A stretch of 45,164 bases of DNA. It comes from Nitrospirota bacterium (GTDB taxonomy: Bacteria; Nitrospirota; Nitrospiria; Nitrospirales; UBA8639). Below are positions 9,303-18,380 of the stretch, in pieces. The position numbers were made by a program, and so were the translations under genes. Numbering within the stretch: position 1 is the stretch's first letter; each line of letters begins with the position of its first letter. The DNA lies in contig JAALKI010000021.1 of assembly GCA_011088105.1 (NCBI GenBank), positions 1-45,164 of the forward strand, written 5' to 3'. Under the pieces are notes generated by a model. The model was not told the origin of the DNA. It worked only from the letters and a program-made list of their open reading frames with translations, and searched no databases.

Positions 9303-11204
9303 ATGACAAAAAAGCCGTCATCTCAAGGAAAACCAAAAGAAAAGAAAGAACCGAGAGCTAACCCTGATAGGCCAGTTGCTTCAAAGACGAAGGCCAGAGT
9401 GGGGTTGAGTGGAGATGTCAAACGTCTGATTTCCATGGGAAAGGAAAAAGGGTATTTGACCTATGAAGATGTCCATAGCTCCCTGCCGACAGATGGAGCG
9501 TCCACTGAACAAATGGAAACACTGTTGACAGCCTTTGGGGAGATGGACATTGATGTGATCGCGGCTGCCGAGGCTGATCGGTATCATGTTCAACCTGCCT
9601 CAGAAAGCTTAGGGAACGAAGAATCTGACAATACGGAAGAAATTGATGAGGCAACTGAAGAAACTGATGCGGATATTGACCTGACCCCAGGAGAGTTGAG
9701 TCGGATCGATGATCCCGTCCGGTTATACTTAAATGAAATGGCCAGTGTGTCGTTATTGAGCCGTGAAGGTGAAATTGAACTGGCCAAGCGGATTGAAGAA
9801 GGCAAACAAGAGTTAGCGACAGTCGTCTATGGGATGCCAATGACGTTGATAGCCCTTAATGAGTTGCGCGTGCAATTGAAACGGGGAGACATTTTGGCCC
9901 GAGACTTGGTCGTTGGGCAAGAAGTGAGTGACGATGAGGAGCCTGCCGAAGAAGTGACGACCCAAGATGAAGAAGAACTTCGTCAGCAAACCATCGGAGA
10001 ATTAGAGCGTGTGCGGAGATCGGGAAAGACATTGGTGGAGTCTTATGCACGGCGACGAGGGCCTGGGGTCTCATCACGGCTTGAAAAACAAAGACAGACC
10101 GTATTACGGCAAGTTGTGGAGCGTGTCGAAGGATTGAATTTGCAGCCGACGGTGAAAGAACAGCTTTTGAAGCAAATCAAAGATGCCGGGGCTGAAGTCT
10201 GGCAGGCTGAGCGCCAAATTGCGGAATGTTGTCGTCGGGTTGGGAAGCCGGGCCGGGAAGGGGTCAAGTTAATTCGACAGATGGCTCGGGAACGCACCGT
10301 GTATCTCACTGTTCGTCGAAAGACGAAAGCATCTGATGAAGCATTACGGCAGATGCAGGAAACCTTTCAGAAGGCTCAAGCGACATTTCGACGCATTGAG
10401 CGGGACGTGGCACATCTTCCCGTGGCTGAGTTCCAGGGGGCATTGCGGGAATTAGACCGAGCCGAAGAAAAGATGAAACGAGGCAAAGCCGAGCTCATTG
10501 AAGCAAACTTGCGGCTGGTTGTCAGCATTGCTAAAAAATATACCAATCGAGGCTTGCAGTTTTTGGATCTCATTCAAGAAGGCAATGTCGGATTAATGAA
10601 GGCCGTTGATAAATTTGAATATCAGCGGGGGTATAAATTCAGTACCTATGCTACATGGTGGATTCGACAAGCAATTACCCGAGCGATTGCCGATCAGGCC
10701 AGAACAATCCGTATTCCCGTTCATATGATTGAAGCCATTAATAAACTGGTGCGAACGTCACGACATCTTGTCCAACAGTTAGGGCGTGAACCAACTCCAG
10801 AAGAGATCGGTGTCCGGATGGAAATTCCGTTAGAAAAAGTTCGGAAAATCTTAAAGATCGCAAAAGAGCCGATTTCGTTGGAGACACCAATTGGGGAAGA
10901 AGAAGATAGTCACTTGGGCGATTTTATTGAGGATAAGAAGGCCGTGTCGCCGTTGGATGCAGCCACTCGGTATGATCTCCAGCGTCAGATTTCAAATGCC
11001 TTAGGGACATTGACGCCCCGTGAAGAAAAAATTATCAGAAAACGGTTTGGAATTGGAGAGAGCACAGATCATACCTTGGAAGAAGTGGGACAGGATTTTG
11101 ATGTGACAAGAGAGCGAATTCGGCAGATTGAAGCAAAGGCGTTGCGCAAATTACGCCATCCGACTCAAAGTAAAAGGCTTCGGAGTTTTGCCGAGGGATT
11201 TTGA
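9303..11204 (+). CDS. rpoD: Primary RNA polymerase sigma factor RpoD (sigma-70)
   Basis: 633 aa from ATG 9303; a TTG at 9294 is also in frame but leaves only two bases after the ribosome site AAGGAG. After a basic N-terminus and a region 1.1-like segment (about 35-95) come an acidic linker, region 1.2 ([11 protein letters not shown] near 135), a long non-conserved insert, region 2 (about 400-465, with the -10-binding [10 protein letters not shown] stretch), region 3 (IRIPVHMIE...), and region 4 (about 570-630) with the -35 helix-turn-helix [11 protein letters not shown]. The full set of regions including 1.1 and the large insert marks the housekeeping sigma factor rather than a group 2-4 paralogue. 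A 48-codon zinc-ribbon gene follows 63 bp later. Confidence 0.96.
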   Translation: MTKKPSSQGKPKEKKEPRANPDRPVASKTKARVGLSGDVKRLISMGKEKGYLTYEDVHSSLPTDGASTEQMETLLTAFGEMDIDVIAAAEADRYHVQPASESLGNEESDNTEEIDEATEETDADIDLTPGELSRIDDPVRLYLNEMASVSLLSREGEIELAKRIEEGKQELATVVYGMPMTLIALNELRVQLKRGDILARDLVVGQEVSDDEEPAEEVTTQDEEELRQQTIGELERVRRSGKTLVESYARRRGPGVSSRLEKQRQTVLRQVVERVEGLNLQPTVKEQLLKQIKDAGAEVWQAERQIAECCRRVGKPGREGVKLIRQMARERTVYLTVRRKTKASDEALRQMQETFQKAQATFRRIERDVAHLPVAEFQGALRELDRAEEKMKRGKAELIEANLRLVVSIAKKYTNRGLQFLDLIQEGNVGLMKAVDKFEYQRGYKFSTYATWWIRQAITRAIADQARTIRIPVHMIEAINKLVRTSRHLVQQLGREPTPEEIGVRMEIPLEKVRKILKIAKEPISLETPIGEEEDSHLGDFIEDKKAVSPLDAATRYDLQRQISNALGTLTPREEKIIRKRFGIGESTDHTLEEVGQDFDVTRERIRQIEAKALRKLRHPTQSKRLRSFAEGF

Positions 11205-11267
11205 TGGCAATGGTGCATAGTTTCTGGATGAGCATCTGAATTGTATAATATAAAAGGAGACAGGGGA

Positions 11268-11414
11268 ATGAGACCATGTGAAAAATGTCAGGGATCAATG
11301 GTCATTGAACGAGCTGTTGATATGGAATCAGGCTTGGCCATCCTTGTGTATGCGTGTTTGAATTGTGGTCGTCGGTCAACTGCGCAAAAAGAGCCGCAAC
11401 CCGTATCTCTCTAG
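11268..11414 (+). CDS. 48-residue zinc-ribbon protein downstream of rpoD
   Basis: A very small gene with a strong ribosome site (AAAAGGAGACAGGGGA before the ATG). The protein starts MRPCEKCQGSM and has a second knuckle CLNCGRR, so it has two CxxC pairs 23 residues apart, a typical minimal zinc ribbon. The C-terminal ten residues look unstructured. It lies 63 bp after rpoD on the same strand and is probably co-transcribed. Function unknown; such ribbons often bind nucleic acid or RNA polymerase, but that is only a suggestion. Confidence 0.7.
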   Translation: MRPCEKCQGSMVIERAVDMESGLAILVYACLNCGRRSTAQKEPQPVSL

Positions 11415-12185
11415 TGTTTGCCTCTGGACTTTTCGTGTCCTTGTCTGAAGGTTCTTGTCGGTTTGTATGAAAAACATTGATGGTGTGTGAGAGATTGTTT
11501 TCCAGAACTGCAAGGATGACATTGATTGTCTTGGCAAATGTGGATCAATAGGTGAGTGTTCGCTTGATCTGCATTTGACCAGATTTCTTTCATGGATGGA
11601 GAGAGTGTAGAGCCTCCTATTGGGAAGGAGGTCTCTGCGCATGTTCCTCTGCTGCGACTGCAAGTTCCTCAAATTGCTGGCTCTTTAGCGTTTTATTCTG
11701 TTTTATCTCTTTGTAATCTCACCAGCTCTTTGCTCTCAGAATGATTTCCTGCCTTCGCAGTCTTTTCGTTGAGCTTTATCCACAGCTAGGCAGTCTTCAG
11801 TTGGTGCACCGATTACCGCAAGAGAAGTATAGATTCCCTTGGCTTTAGCCGGGGGAATCTATGTCAGAAGAACAAGCAAGAATGGTGCATCTGGCAAGGA
11901 TGGATGTCGTCATCTGAGTCGAAGGTTGTCATGCATTTTTGTGAGCAATGAGATGTGTAGCGAAATGGAGCATAGGGAAAGACAGGACATTGAGTCTCTT
12001 GATATGTGGGGAAGATGCCTCAGCGGAAACCGTCGTGTAGCCTCTATTGACGCTCTTGATACAACGATTCAGCGTGGGCCATGAGATCAAAGGTTTTTTC
12101 TTGCGATGTCAGAAGGGGCTATGCTAGATTCCGACGCCCTCTATTTACATTTCCCTAATGTTTAATTGAGCTGTCGTGAGGTTGC
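11415..12185. other. Long intergenic region between the small zinc ribbon and argS
   Basis: 771 bp with no convincing gene. Frames open here have poor starts and no family resemblance. It contains a short CCTCC/GGAGG hairpin (11613-11631) and the strong 34-base hairpin at 11829-11862 described separately. The last ~100 bp presumably carries the argS promoter, but I see no good -35/-10 pair. Confidence 0.5.
11829..11862. repeat. 15-bp perfect hairpin with TTTA loop, IS200/IS605-end-like
   Basis: Left arm ATAGATTCCCTTGGC, loop TTTA, right arm GCCGGGGGAATCTAT. All 15 pairs form, two of them G-T wobbles on this strand. No T run follows on either side, so it is not an intrinsic terminator. The core, GATTCCC...GGCTTTAGCC...GGGGAATC, resembles the subterminal hairpins at the right ends of IS200/IS605-group elements, where it is also the 3' part of the TnpB guide RNA. 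No tnpA or tnpB is recognisable next to it, so at most it is a remnant. The resemblance is from memory. Confidence 0.5.
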
Positions 12186-13943
12186 ATGCCGGAAGGAATT
12201 GTTCAGACACAGGTCAAGGATGCTATTCACCATGCCTTGAGTATGGCTAAAGAACAGGGGCAACTCACTGCATCATCCTTGCCTTCTCCCACCTTGGAGT
12301 TACCAAAACGGGAAGAATGGGGTGACTTTGCGTGTAATGTCGCCATGGCCATGGCCAAGGTTGAACATCGGTCTCCTGTTGAAATCGCCAGTCTTCTCGC
12401 TGAACATCTGAAGGAAGCCCGGACAGTCATTGAGCATGTTGAAGTTGCCAATCCAGGATTTCTCAATCTCACGCTTGTTCCTAGTGTGTGGTTTGCCGTC
12501 TTGTATGATATTGAGGAAAAGGGAAAGGATTATGGGCGGAGTGAGATGGGACACGGACAGCGGGTGTTACTGGAATATGTCAGTGCAAATCCAACGGGGC
12601 CGTTACATCTTGGGCATGGCCGAGGGGCAGCATTGGGTGATGCCCTCTCTCGAATGTTACAGGCTGTAGGATATGAGGTTGAGCGAGAATATTATATCAA
12701 TGATGCTGGTCGTCAAATAAAACTCTTAGCGGCTTCGGTCTTTGCGCGGTACCAAGAACTGCAAGGTCGATGCGTGACGTTTCCGGAAGACGGATACCAT
12801 GGGCATTACATTCAAACGGTTGCGAAACATATTGCTGATCAGTTTGGGGCGAGTTTGTTGGATATCTCGGCTTCCGAGGCCGAAGAGCGTTGCGGACGAC
12901 TGGCCTATGAAGAATTGTTAACAAGCATCCGAGAAGATCTCCGATCATTTCGTGTAGAGTTTGATTCGTGGTTTAGTGAGGCTGAACTCTATGCTTCTGG
13001 AAAAGTTCAGCAGGCGCTTGCAACGCTGAGGGAACGGGAGTTGGCTTTTGAACAGGAAGGGGCCTTGTGGTTTCGGTCATCGCAATTTCAGGATGACAAG
13101 GATCGAGTGGTCTGTAAGCAAGATGGTGATTATACCTATCTCGCCTCGGATATCGCCTATCATCAAGACAAATTGAAGCGAGGGTTTGATCGGTTGCTCA
13201 ACGTGTGGGGCGCCGATCATCATGGGTATGTGTCTCGCATGCAAGGTGCTGTTCAGGCATTTGGCTACCCCAAAGATCGGCTTCAGATGGTCTTAGTTCA
13301 AATGGTGAGTTTGTTGCGTGATGGGAAAAAAGTTGAAATGTCCAAACGATCTGGGGAGTTTGTGACGCTGCAAGAAGTGGTGAAGGAAGTGGGGGTGGAT
13401 GCCGCCAGGTTTTTTTTTCTCATGCGTCGTGCCGACTCCCATCTCGAATTCGATGTGGAATTAGCCAAACGGCAATCAACCGAAAACCCAGTGTATTACG
13501 TGCAATACGCACATGCTCGGCTCTCCAGTCTTTTTCGGACGGCTCAAGCACGTGGGGTTGTAATGTGCACTGGCCGAGATGTGACATTAACAGCTTTGAC
13601 CCAACCAGAGGAATTGCGACTCATCAAGCATCTGTCACAGTTTCCAGACCTGGTCGAATCCTGTGCCAGGTTCTTGGAACCGCATCGGCTACCATTTTAT
13701 TTGCAGGAATTAGCTGGGAATCTTCATGTATTTTATTACAAACATCGTGTACTGCCATTAGACAAAGAAGACGAAGTCGCCGGCCAGCCATCCATCGTTG
13801 GGGCAAAGGCATATTCTGCAAAATCTCGAGAGGTTTTTTCCTTTGAAGTAATGCAAGCAAGACTATTTCTGCTTCAACAAGTACAGACGGTCCTTCGCAA
13901 TGGATTGGAGCTTTTAGGTATTCGTGCTCCTGAACAAATGTAA
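12186..13943 (+). CDS. argS: Arginyl-tRNA synthetase
   Basis: 585 aa class Ia synthetase that charges tRNA-Arg in the cytoplasm. The N-terminal additional domain (1-110) is followed by SANPTGPLHLGHGRGA, which holds the HIGH-type motif as HLGHG at 141-145, and by EYYINDAGRQI. The KMSKS-type loop is VEMSKRSG near 385. The C-terminal anticodon-binding DALR domain ends with the typical LLGI.APEQM. GTGAGGT lies upstream of the ATG at 12186. Full length, nothing missing. Confidence 0.96.
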   Translation: MPEGIVQTQVKDAIHHALSMAKEQGQLTASSLPSPTLELPKREEWGDFACNVAMAMAKVEHRSPVEIASLLAEHLKEARTVIEHVEVANPGFLNLTLVPSVWFAVLYDIEEKGKDYGRSEMGHGQRVLLEYVSANPTGPLHLGHGRGAALGDALSRMLQAVGYEVEREYYINDAGRQIKLLAASVFARYQELQGRCVTFPEDGYHGHYIQTVAKHIADQFGASLLDISASEAEERCGRLAYEELLTSIREDLRSFRVEFDSWFSEAELYASGKVQQALATLRERELAFEQEGALWFRSSQFQDDKDRVVCKQDGDYTYLASDIAYHQDKLKRGFDRLLNVWGADHHGYVSRMQGAVQAFGYPKDRLQMVLVQMVSLLRDGKKVEMSKRSGEFVTLQEVVKEVGVDAARFFFLMRRADSHLEFDVELAKRQSTENPVYYVQYAHARLSSLFRTAQARGVVMCTGRDVTLTALTQPEELRLIKHLSQFPDLVESCARFLEPHRLPFYLQELAGNLHVFYYKHRVLPLDKEDEVAGQPSIVGAKAYSAKSREVFSFEVMQARLFLLQQVQTVLRNGLELLGIRAPEQM

Positions 13944-14117
13944 CTCAGGCGCAAGATCCATATGGCGTGTCATGGTCTGATGCGCATGATGTCTGTCAGT
14001 TGAATAGGTTTTCTGCGTTTTCTTAGAACAAATAATGGGGATTTTTGAGCAAGACTTGGAAAATAACATGGTTCCCCAATATGATCATCTTCTTAGCGTG
14101 ATAGACACAGAGTCTCC

Positions 14118-15302
14118 GTGGTAACCTTTTCAATTCAACATCGTCAGGACCCTGGTGAAGCCAGAGTCGGAGTACTCGAGACGCCACATGGTGTGATCGA
14201 GACACCTACCTTCATGCCTGTTGGATCATTGGGTGTTGTGAAAGGCATTGATCCAGAGGAACTGCATCGTTGCGGATTCGGTCTCATGTTGAGTAATGCC
14301 TATCATCTCTATCTTCGTCCTGGGCATGCCCTGATAGCTGGTCAGGGTGGGCTTCATAAATTTTCTGGTTGGTCTGGGGCCATTTTAACGGATAGTGGCG
14401 GCTTTCAGATGGTGAGCCTATCGGGGCTGTGTCAGGTGAAGGAAGATGGTGTCGAGTTTGCGTCTCATTTGGATGGATCCCGTCATCACCTGACCCCTGA
14501 ACTCTGTATAGAGACCCAGTTGGCATTGGGTTCGGATATTATGATGGTTCTGGATGAATGTCCGCCTTACCCTTGTTCTCCAGAGCAAGCTCGTGACGCG
14601 GTTCATCGGACGACGAGGTGGGCGCAACGGTGCCGAATGGCTTCTCAGGGAGTCTCTAATGGGTTGTTTGGCATTGTGCAAGGCGGTGTGGATAAAGACC
14701 TAAGATGCCGTTCAGCTAGAGACCTGGTTGATATTGGGTTTGACGGGTATGCTCTTGGCGGGTTGTCACTTGGCGAAGCGAAGCCGATGATGTTTGAAAT
14801 GATCGAAACCACTGTGGCAGAGCTTCCCAAAGATCGTCCTCGATACTTGATGGGTGTGGGAATGCCTGAGGACCTTGTCGAAGGGGTGTGCCGAGGCGTG
14901 GACATGTTTGATTGTGTGCTTCCATCACGACATGGTCGTACGGGCTGGTTGTTTACATCAACGGGCCGCGTTCTTATTAAACAAGCCCAATATGCGCGCG
15001 ATGAATCACCGATTGATCCACACTGTAAATGTACTGTGTGTCAGCGGTTTTCTCGTGCGTATTTGCGGCATTTGTTTGTCTCCAATGAGATGTTGGGATG
15101 TCGTCTCAACACGCTCCATAACTTATGGTACTATGGGACGTTGATGGCCGAATTACGAGCGGCTATTCAAGCCAATCAACTTCAGGCCTATTGTTCTGCC
15201 TTCTATGCGAAACGGCAAAGGGCTTCCGTTACTCGCTCCGCGGAGGGCAGGGCAAGTTCGGATGATCTTTCCCAGAAACACGCAACGGTGGTTTCAGCGT
15301 AA
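14118..15302 (+). CDS. tgt: tRNA-guanine transglycosylase (queuine/preQ1 insertion)
   Basis: 394 aa. It exchanges guanine 34 of GUN-anticodon tRNAs for preQ1 in queuosine synthesis. Seen in sequence: TPTFMPVGS near the N-terminus, the ILTDSGGFQMVSL substrate loop near residue 91, GIVQGG and YALGGLSLGE, DCVLPSRHGR (nucleophile region) and the zinc site CKCTVC plus a later His in LHNLWYY. The C-terminal ~35 residues extend beyond the core and look unstructured. The start is a GTG at 14118, because no suitable ATG precedes the conserved N-terminus; its ribosome site is weak. It leads the tgt-yajC-secD-secF order common in bacteria. Confidence 0.95.
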   Translation: MVTFSIQHRQDPGEARVGVLETPHGVIETPTFMPVGSLGVVKGIDPEELHRCGFGLMLSNAYHLYLRPGHALIAGQGGLHKFSGWSGAILTDSGGFQMVSLSGLCQVKEDGVEFASHLDGSRHHLTPELCIETQLALGSDIMMVLDECPPYPCSPEQARDAVHRTTRWAQRCRMASQGVSNGLFGIVQGGVDKDLRCRSARDLVDIGFDGYALGGLSLGEAKPMMFEMIETTVAELPKDRPRYLMGVGMPEDLVEGVCRGVDMFDCVLPSRHGRTGWLFTSTGRVLIKQAQYARDESPIDPHCKCTVCQRFSRAYLRHLFVSNEMLGCRLNTLHNLWYYGTLMAELRAAIQANQLQAYCSAFYAKRQRASVTRSAEGRASSDDLSQKHATVVSA

Positions 15303-15317
15303 GGAAGGAATGTACTC

Positions 15318-15641
15318 ATGTTGACATCTATGGCTTGGGCTCAAGGTGGGGGTGGGGCGGGGAGTGACCCCTCAGCATCCCTGTTGTCCTTGATTCCATT
15401 TCTACTCATTTTCATCATTTTTTACTTCTTGTTGATCCTGCCGCAACAACGGCGGCAAAAAAAACAGCGGGAAGTCCTTGCGGCTTTGAAGAAGGGCGAT
15501 AAGGTTGTGACGTCTTCTGGTATATGGGGGACGATTTCGAATTTAGATAAGGAAACGGTAACGCTTCAGATTGCCGATAATACGAAACTTAAAATGCAAC
15601 GAGACAATATTGCTCGTTTACGAGGAGATGATGAATCCTGA
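15318..15641 (+). CDS. yajC: SecDF accessory membrane protein YajC
   Basis: 107 aa with one transmembrane helix (about 22-44), preceded by a Gly/Ser-rich periplasmic N-terminus and followed by the family stretch LPQQRRQKKQRE and a small cytoplasmic beta domain (GDKVVTSSGIWGTI). YajC is part of the SecDF-YajC complex that helps late steps of Sec export. AAGGAAGG upstream sets the start. It lies 15 bp after tgt and 24 bp before secD, so the four genes are probably one operon. Confidence 0.95.
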   Translation: MLTSMAWAQGGGGAGSDPSASLLSLIPFLLIFIIFYFLLILPQQRRQKKQREVLAALKKGDKVVTSSGIWGTISNLDKETVTLQIADNTKLKMQRDNIARLRGDDES

Positions 15642-15665
15642 GATGTACGTTGTAAAGGAGACAGC

Positions 15666-17300
15666 ATGAAGCCGGTTCGTGGACGGATCATCTTATTGGT
15701 CCTTATGACCTTGACGTCAGTGATTTTGTCCATTCCGTCTTGGCCGGATTTGGTCCGTCAACTTCCTGAAGGGTTGCAAACCATGTTGCCTGGTCGTGGA
15801 ATTTCCCTCGGGCTCGATTTACAGGGAGGGATTCATTTGGTGTTGGAAGTTGAGGAAGATCGCGCGGTGGAAATTGCCGTGGACCGAATGGCAAAAGCCG
15901 TGCAGGATGCGCTGACAGATCAAGAGATTGCGTTTGAATCAGTTAAACAGCAGGAGCGAGTTCAACTACACCTTGTGCTATCGGAGGAAAATCGGGTTGA
16001 GGATGTGCAGCAGCTCATGACTGATGGTTTTCCGGCGTTTCTCCAAGACTCTCAAGCTGGGACCACTCTCATCTATGCCTTGCGAGGCACGGAGGTCGAT
16101 CGGATTAAAAGTTCAGCCATGAATCAAGCGTTGGAAACAATTCGTAACAGAATTGATCAATTTGGCGTGGCTGAACCATTGATCCAACGTCAGGATCGGA
16201 CGCAGATCGTTGTCCAATTACCCGGGATTAAAGATCCGCAACGGGCAAAAGCGCTTATCCAAGAAACGGCTCTACTGGAATTTAAAATGCTGGATGAGTC
16301 GAGTACCCTGCCGCTTGAGTTTCCGTCACAAGTGATCCGTGGTGAAGAGTCGACCGTTTTGAAGAAGTTTGCTGATCAGGTGCCTGAAGGCTCTGAGATT
16401 CTTTTTGAACATGTCTCGGATGATCAAGGAAACGCCTACAGCATTCCTTATCTTGTGTATGAGAATGCCGTGTTAACCGGTGATGTGTTACAGGATGCCC
16501 GGGTTTCGATTGGTGACTTCAATGAGCCGTATGTCTCCGTGACGTTTGACAGTAAAGGGGCTCAAGAGTTTGATCGCATTACGCAAGCGAATGTCGATAA
16601 ACGGATGGCTATTGTTCTCGACCAAACAGTGTATTCGGCCCCTCGGATCAATGAGCGGATTAGCGGTGGTCGTGCTCAAATTACAGGAAGTTTCACCACA
16701 GATGAAGCGAATGATCTTTCCATTGTGCTCCGAGCTGGTGCGCTTCCGGCGCCAATGCGCACTTTGCAGGATTTGATGGTTGGCCCATCGCTTGGCCAAG
16801 ACTCTATCGACAAAGGACTTCGTTCGATGTTCATCGCTGGCCTCTTGGTGCTGCTCTTTATGGTCGTCTATTATCGGCTTTCTGGGGCCATTGCCGATTT
16901 TGCGTTGGCGCTCAATCTTCTCTGTCTTCTTGGGGCATTATCCGGGTTGAATGCAACGCTAACGTTGCCGGGCATTGCGGGAATTATTTTGACTATTGGC
17001 ATGGGTGTTGATTCGAATGTGCTGATTTTTGAACGGATTCGAGAAGAACTTCGTCAGAGTCGTCCTGTGCGCCTGGCTGTGGATGGAGGCTATGAGAAAG
17101 CGCTCTTGACCATTGTGGACTCGCATGTCACAACACTGATCACGGGCTTGGCGCTGTTCTTATTTGGGACTGGCCCTATTAAGGGATTTGCGGTGACCTT
17201 GTGTTTGGGGATTGCGATTAACTTATTTACGGCGCTTGTCGGCACAAAGGTCATTTTTGATATGATCAATCGGAAACGGTTGAATCACTTGAGCATTTGA
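15666..17300 (+). CDS. secD: Protein translocase subunit SecD
   Basis: 544 aa inner-membrane RND-type subunit that uses the proton gradient to pull exported proteins from SecYEG. TM1 lies at about 8-27, then GLDLQGGIHLVLEV opens the periplasmic domain (about 45-370), and five C-terminal helices follow with IGMGVDSNVLIFERIREE carrying the conserved Asp of the proton path. AAAGGAGACAGC precedes the ATG. SecF follows after 63 bp as a separate gene. Confidence 0.95.
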   Translation: MKPVRGRIILLVLMTLTSVILSIPSWPDLVRQLPEGLQTMLPGRGISLGLDLQGGIHLVLEVEEDRAVEIAVDRMAKAVQDALTDQEIAFESVKQQERVQLHLVLSEENRVEDVQQLMTDGFPAFLQDSQAGTTLIYALRGTEVDRIKSSAMNQALETIRNRIDQFGVAEPLIQRQDRTQIVVQLPGIKDPQRAKALIQETALLEFKMLDESSTLPLEFPSQVIRGEESTVLKKFADQVPEGSEILFEHVSDDQGNAYSIPYLVYENAVLTGDVLQDARVSIGDFNEPYVSVTFDSKGAQEFDRITQANVDKRMAIVLDQTVYSAPRINERISGGRAQITGSFTTDEANDLSIVLRAGALPAPMRTLQDLMVGPSLGQDSIDKGLRSMFIAGLLVLLFMVVYYRLSGAIADFALALNLLCLLGALSGLNATLTLPGIAGIILTIGMGVDSNVLIFERIREELRQSRPVRLAVDGGYEKALLTIVDSHVTTLITGLALFLFGTGPIKGFAVTLCLGIAINLFTALVGTKVIFDMINRKRLNHLSI

Positions 17301-17363
17301 GGTTAGAGCGAACAATGTCTCTAGGAATGATAACAAGGGGTGTGTTGATGGTTAGGACAAACC

Positions 17364-18284
17364 ATGCTTGAAATATTAGGAAAAACCAACATTGATTTTA
17401 TGGGCCGCCGAAAGGTGGCCTTTATGGTGTCGGCGGTGTTTGTGATCGTTGGTGGGTTTGCGCTTGTGCAGATTGGTTGGGGGTCGGCGAATCTCGGAAT
17501 TGATTTTGCAGGCGGCACAGCTGTGCAATTAAAGTTCGATAAACACATGCCTATCGAAGATGCGAGAAAAGCACTGGCGGCTAATGGGCTTGATGATGCC
17601 GAACTTCAGGAATTTACCCAAGACAACAAGTTGTTAATCAGGAAAAAAATTGGCTCAACCATTGAAGAGAAAACCGCTGACCATATTGTCCAGGTCTTTA
17701 AAGAGCAGTTTCCCAACCATCATTTTGTCATTGATTCAAGCACTTCCATCGGTCCGACGATTGGCAAACGCTTACAACAGGACGCGCTGATTGCCATTAT
17801 GATTTCTCTGATCGGCATCATTCTGTACATTGCGGTTCGGTTTGAATTTCGATTTGGCGTGGCAGCAGCGATTGCCACCTTTCATGATGTCTTAGCAGTC
17901 TTAGGTTTGTACTATGTCATGGATAAGGAAATTACGCTTTTGGTTGTCACTGCATTGTTGACGCTTGCCGGCTATTCCCTGACGGATACTGTTGTGGTGT
18001 TTGATCGGATTCGGGAAAATCTGCGCGGACGTCGACGGATTTCTGTAGAGACTATTATCAACAATGGGGTGAATCAAGTTTTAAGTCGGACGCTGGTCAC
18101 GACGTTAACGGTGGTGCTAGTTCTCATTCCTTTAACGTTAATGGGTGGGGAAGTGCTCCATGATTTTTCGTTAGCTCTTCTCTTGGGCGTGCTTGTTGGG
18201 ACGTATTCCTCTGTCTTTGTGGCTAGTCCGCTTTTATTGATCTGGCCTGGTTCGGAAGGCCGCCTCTTGAGCCGGGGGAGTTGA
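17364..18284 (+). CDS. secF: Protein translocase subunit SecF
   Basis: 306 aa partner of SecD in the inner membrane. It has TM1 (about 18-38), the GIDFAGGTAVQL motif, a short periplasmic domain, and five more helices with ALLTLAGYSLTDTVVVFDRIREN, the conserved SecF signature. AGGACAAACC precedes the ATG at 17364. A small CCGCC-TAGT-GGCGG hairpin follows at 18301 without a T run. The histidine kinase gene begins about 100 bp later and may be a separate unit. Confidence 0.95.
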   Translation: MLEILGKTNIDFMGRRKVAFMVSAVFVIVGGFALVQIGWGSANLGIDFAGGTAVQLKFDKHMPIEDARKALAANGLDDAELQEFTQDNKLLIRKKIGSTIEEKTADHIVQVFKEQFPNHHFVIDSSTSIGPTIGKRLQQDALIAIMISLIGIILYIAVRFEFRFGVAAAIATFHDVLAVLGLYYVMDKEITLLVVTALLTLAGYSLTDTVVVFDRIRENLRGRRRISVETIINNGVNQVLSRTLVTTLTVVLVLIPLTLMGGEVLHDFSLALLLGVLVGTYSSVFVASPLLLIWPGSEGRLLSRGS

Positions 18285-18380
18285 TCGATTGTGGTGTCCG
18301 CCGCCTAGTGGCGGTTATGGAAATAATGGCATACAATACGTATGTTCAGATGATTGCCTCTTTTTCGGTTTATTCCCTCA

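Noticed and set aside
11376-11672. 98-codon minus-strand frame in the rpoD-argS gap
   Set aside because: Overlaps the small zinc-ribbon gene, composition is atypical and no motif or ribosome site supports it.
11839-12084. 81-codon plus-strand frame after the 11829 hairpin, considered as a TnpB remnant
   Set aside because: Its start is inside the hairpin, there is no ribosome site, and I could not find the TnpB zinc-finger or catalytic motifs.
18301-18314. CCGCC-TAGT-GGCGG hairpin after secF as a terminator
   Set aside because: Only five base pairs and no following T run.
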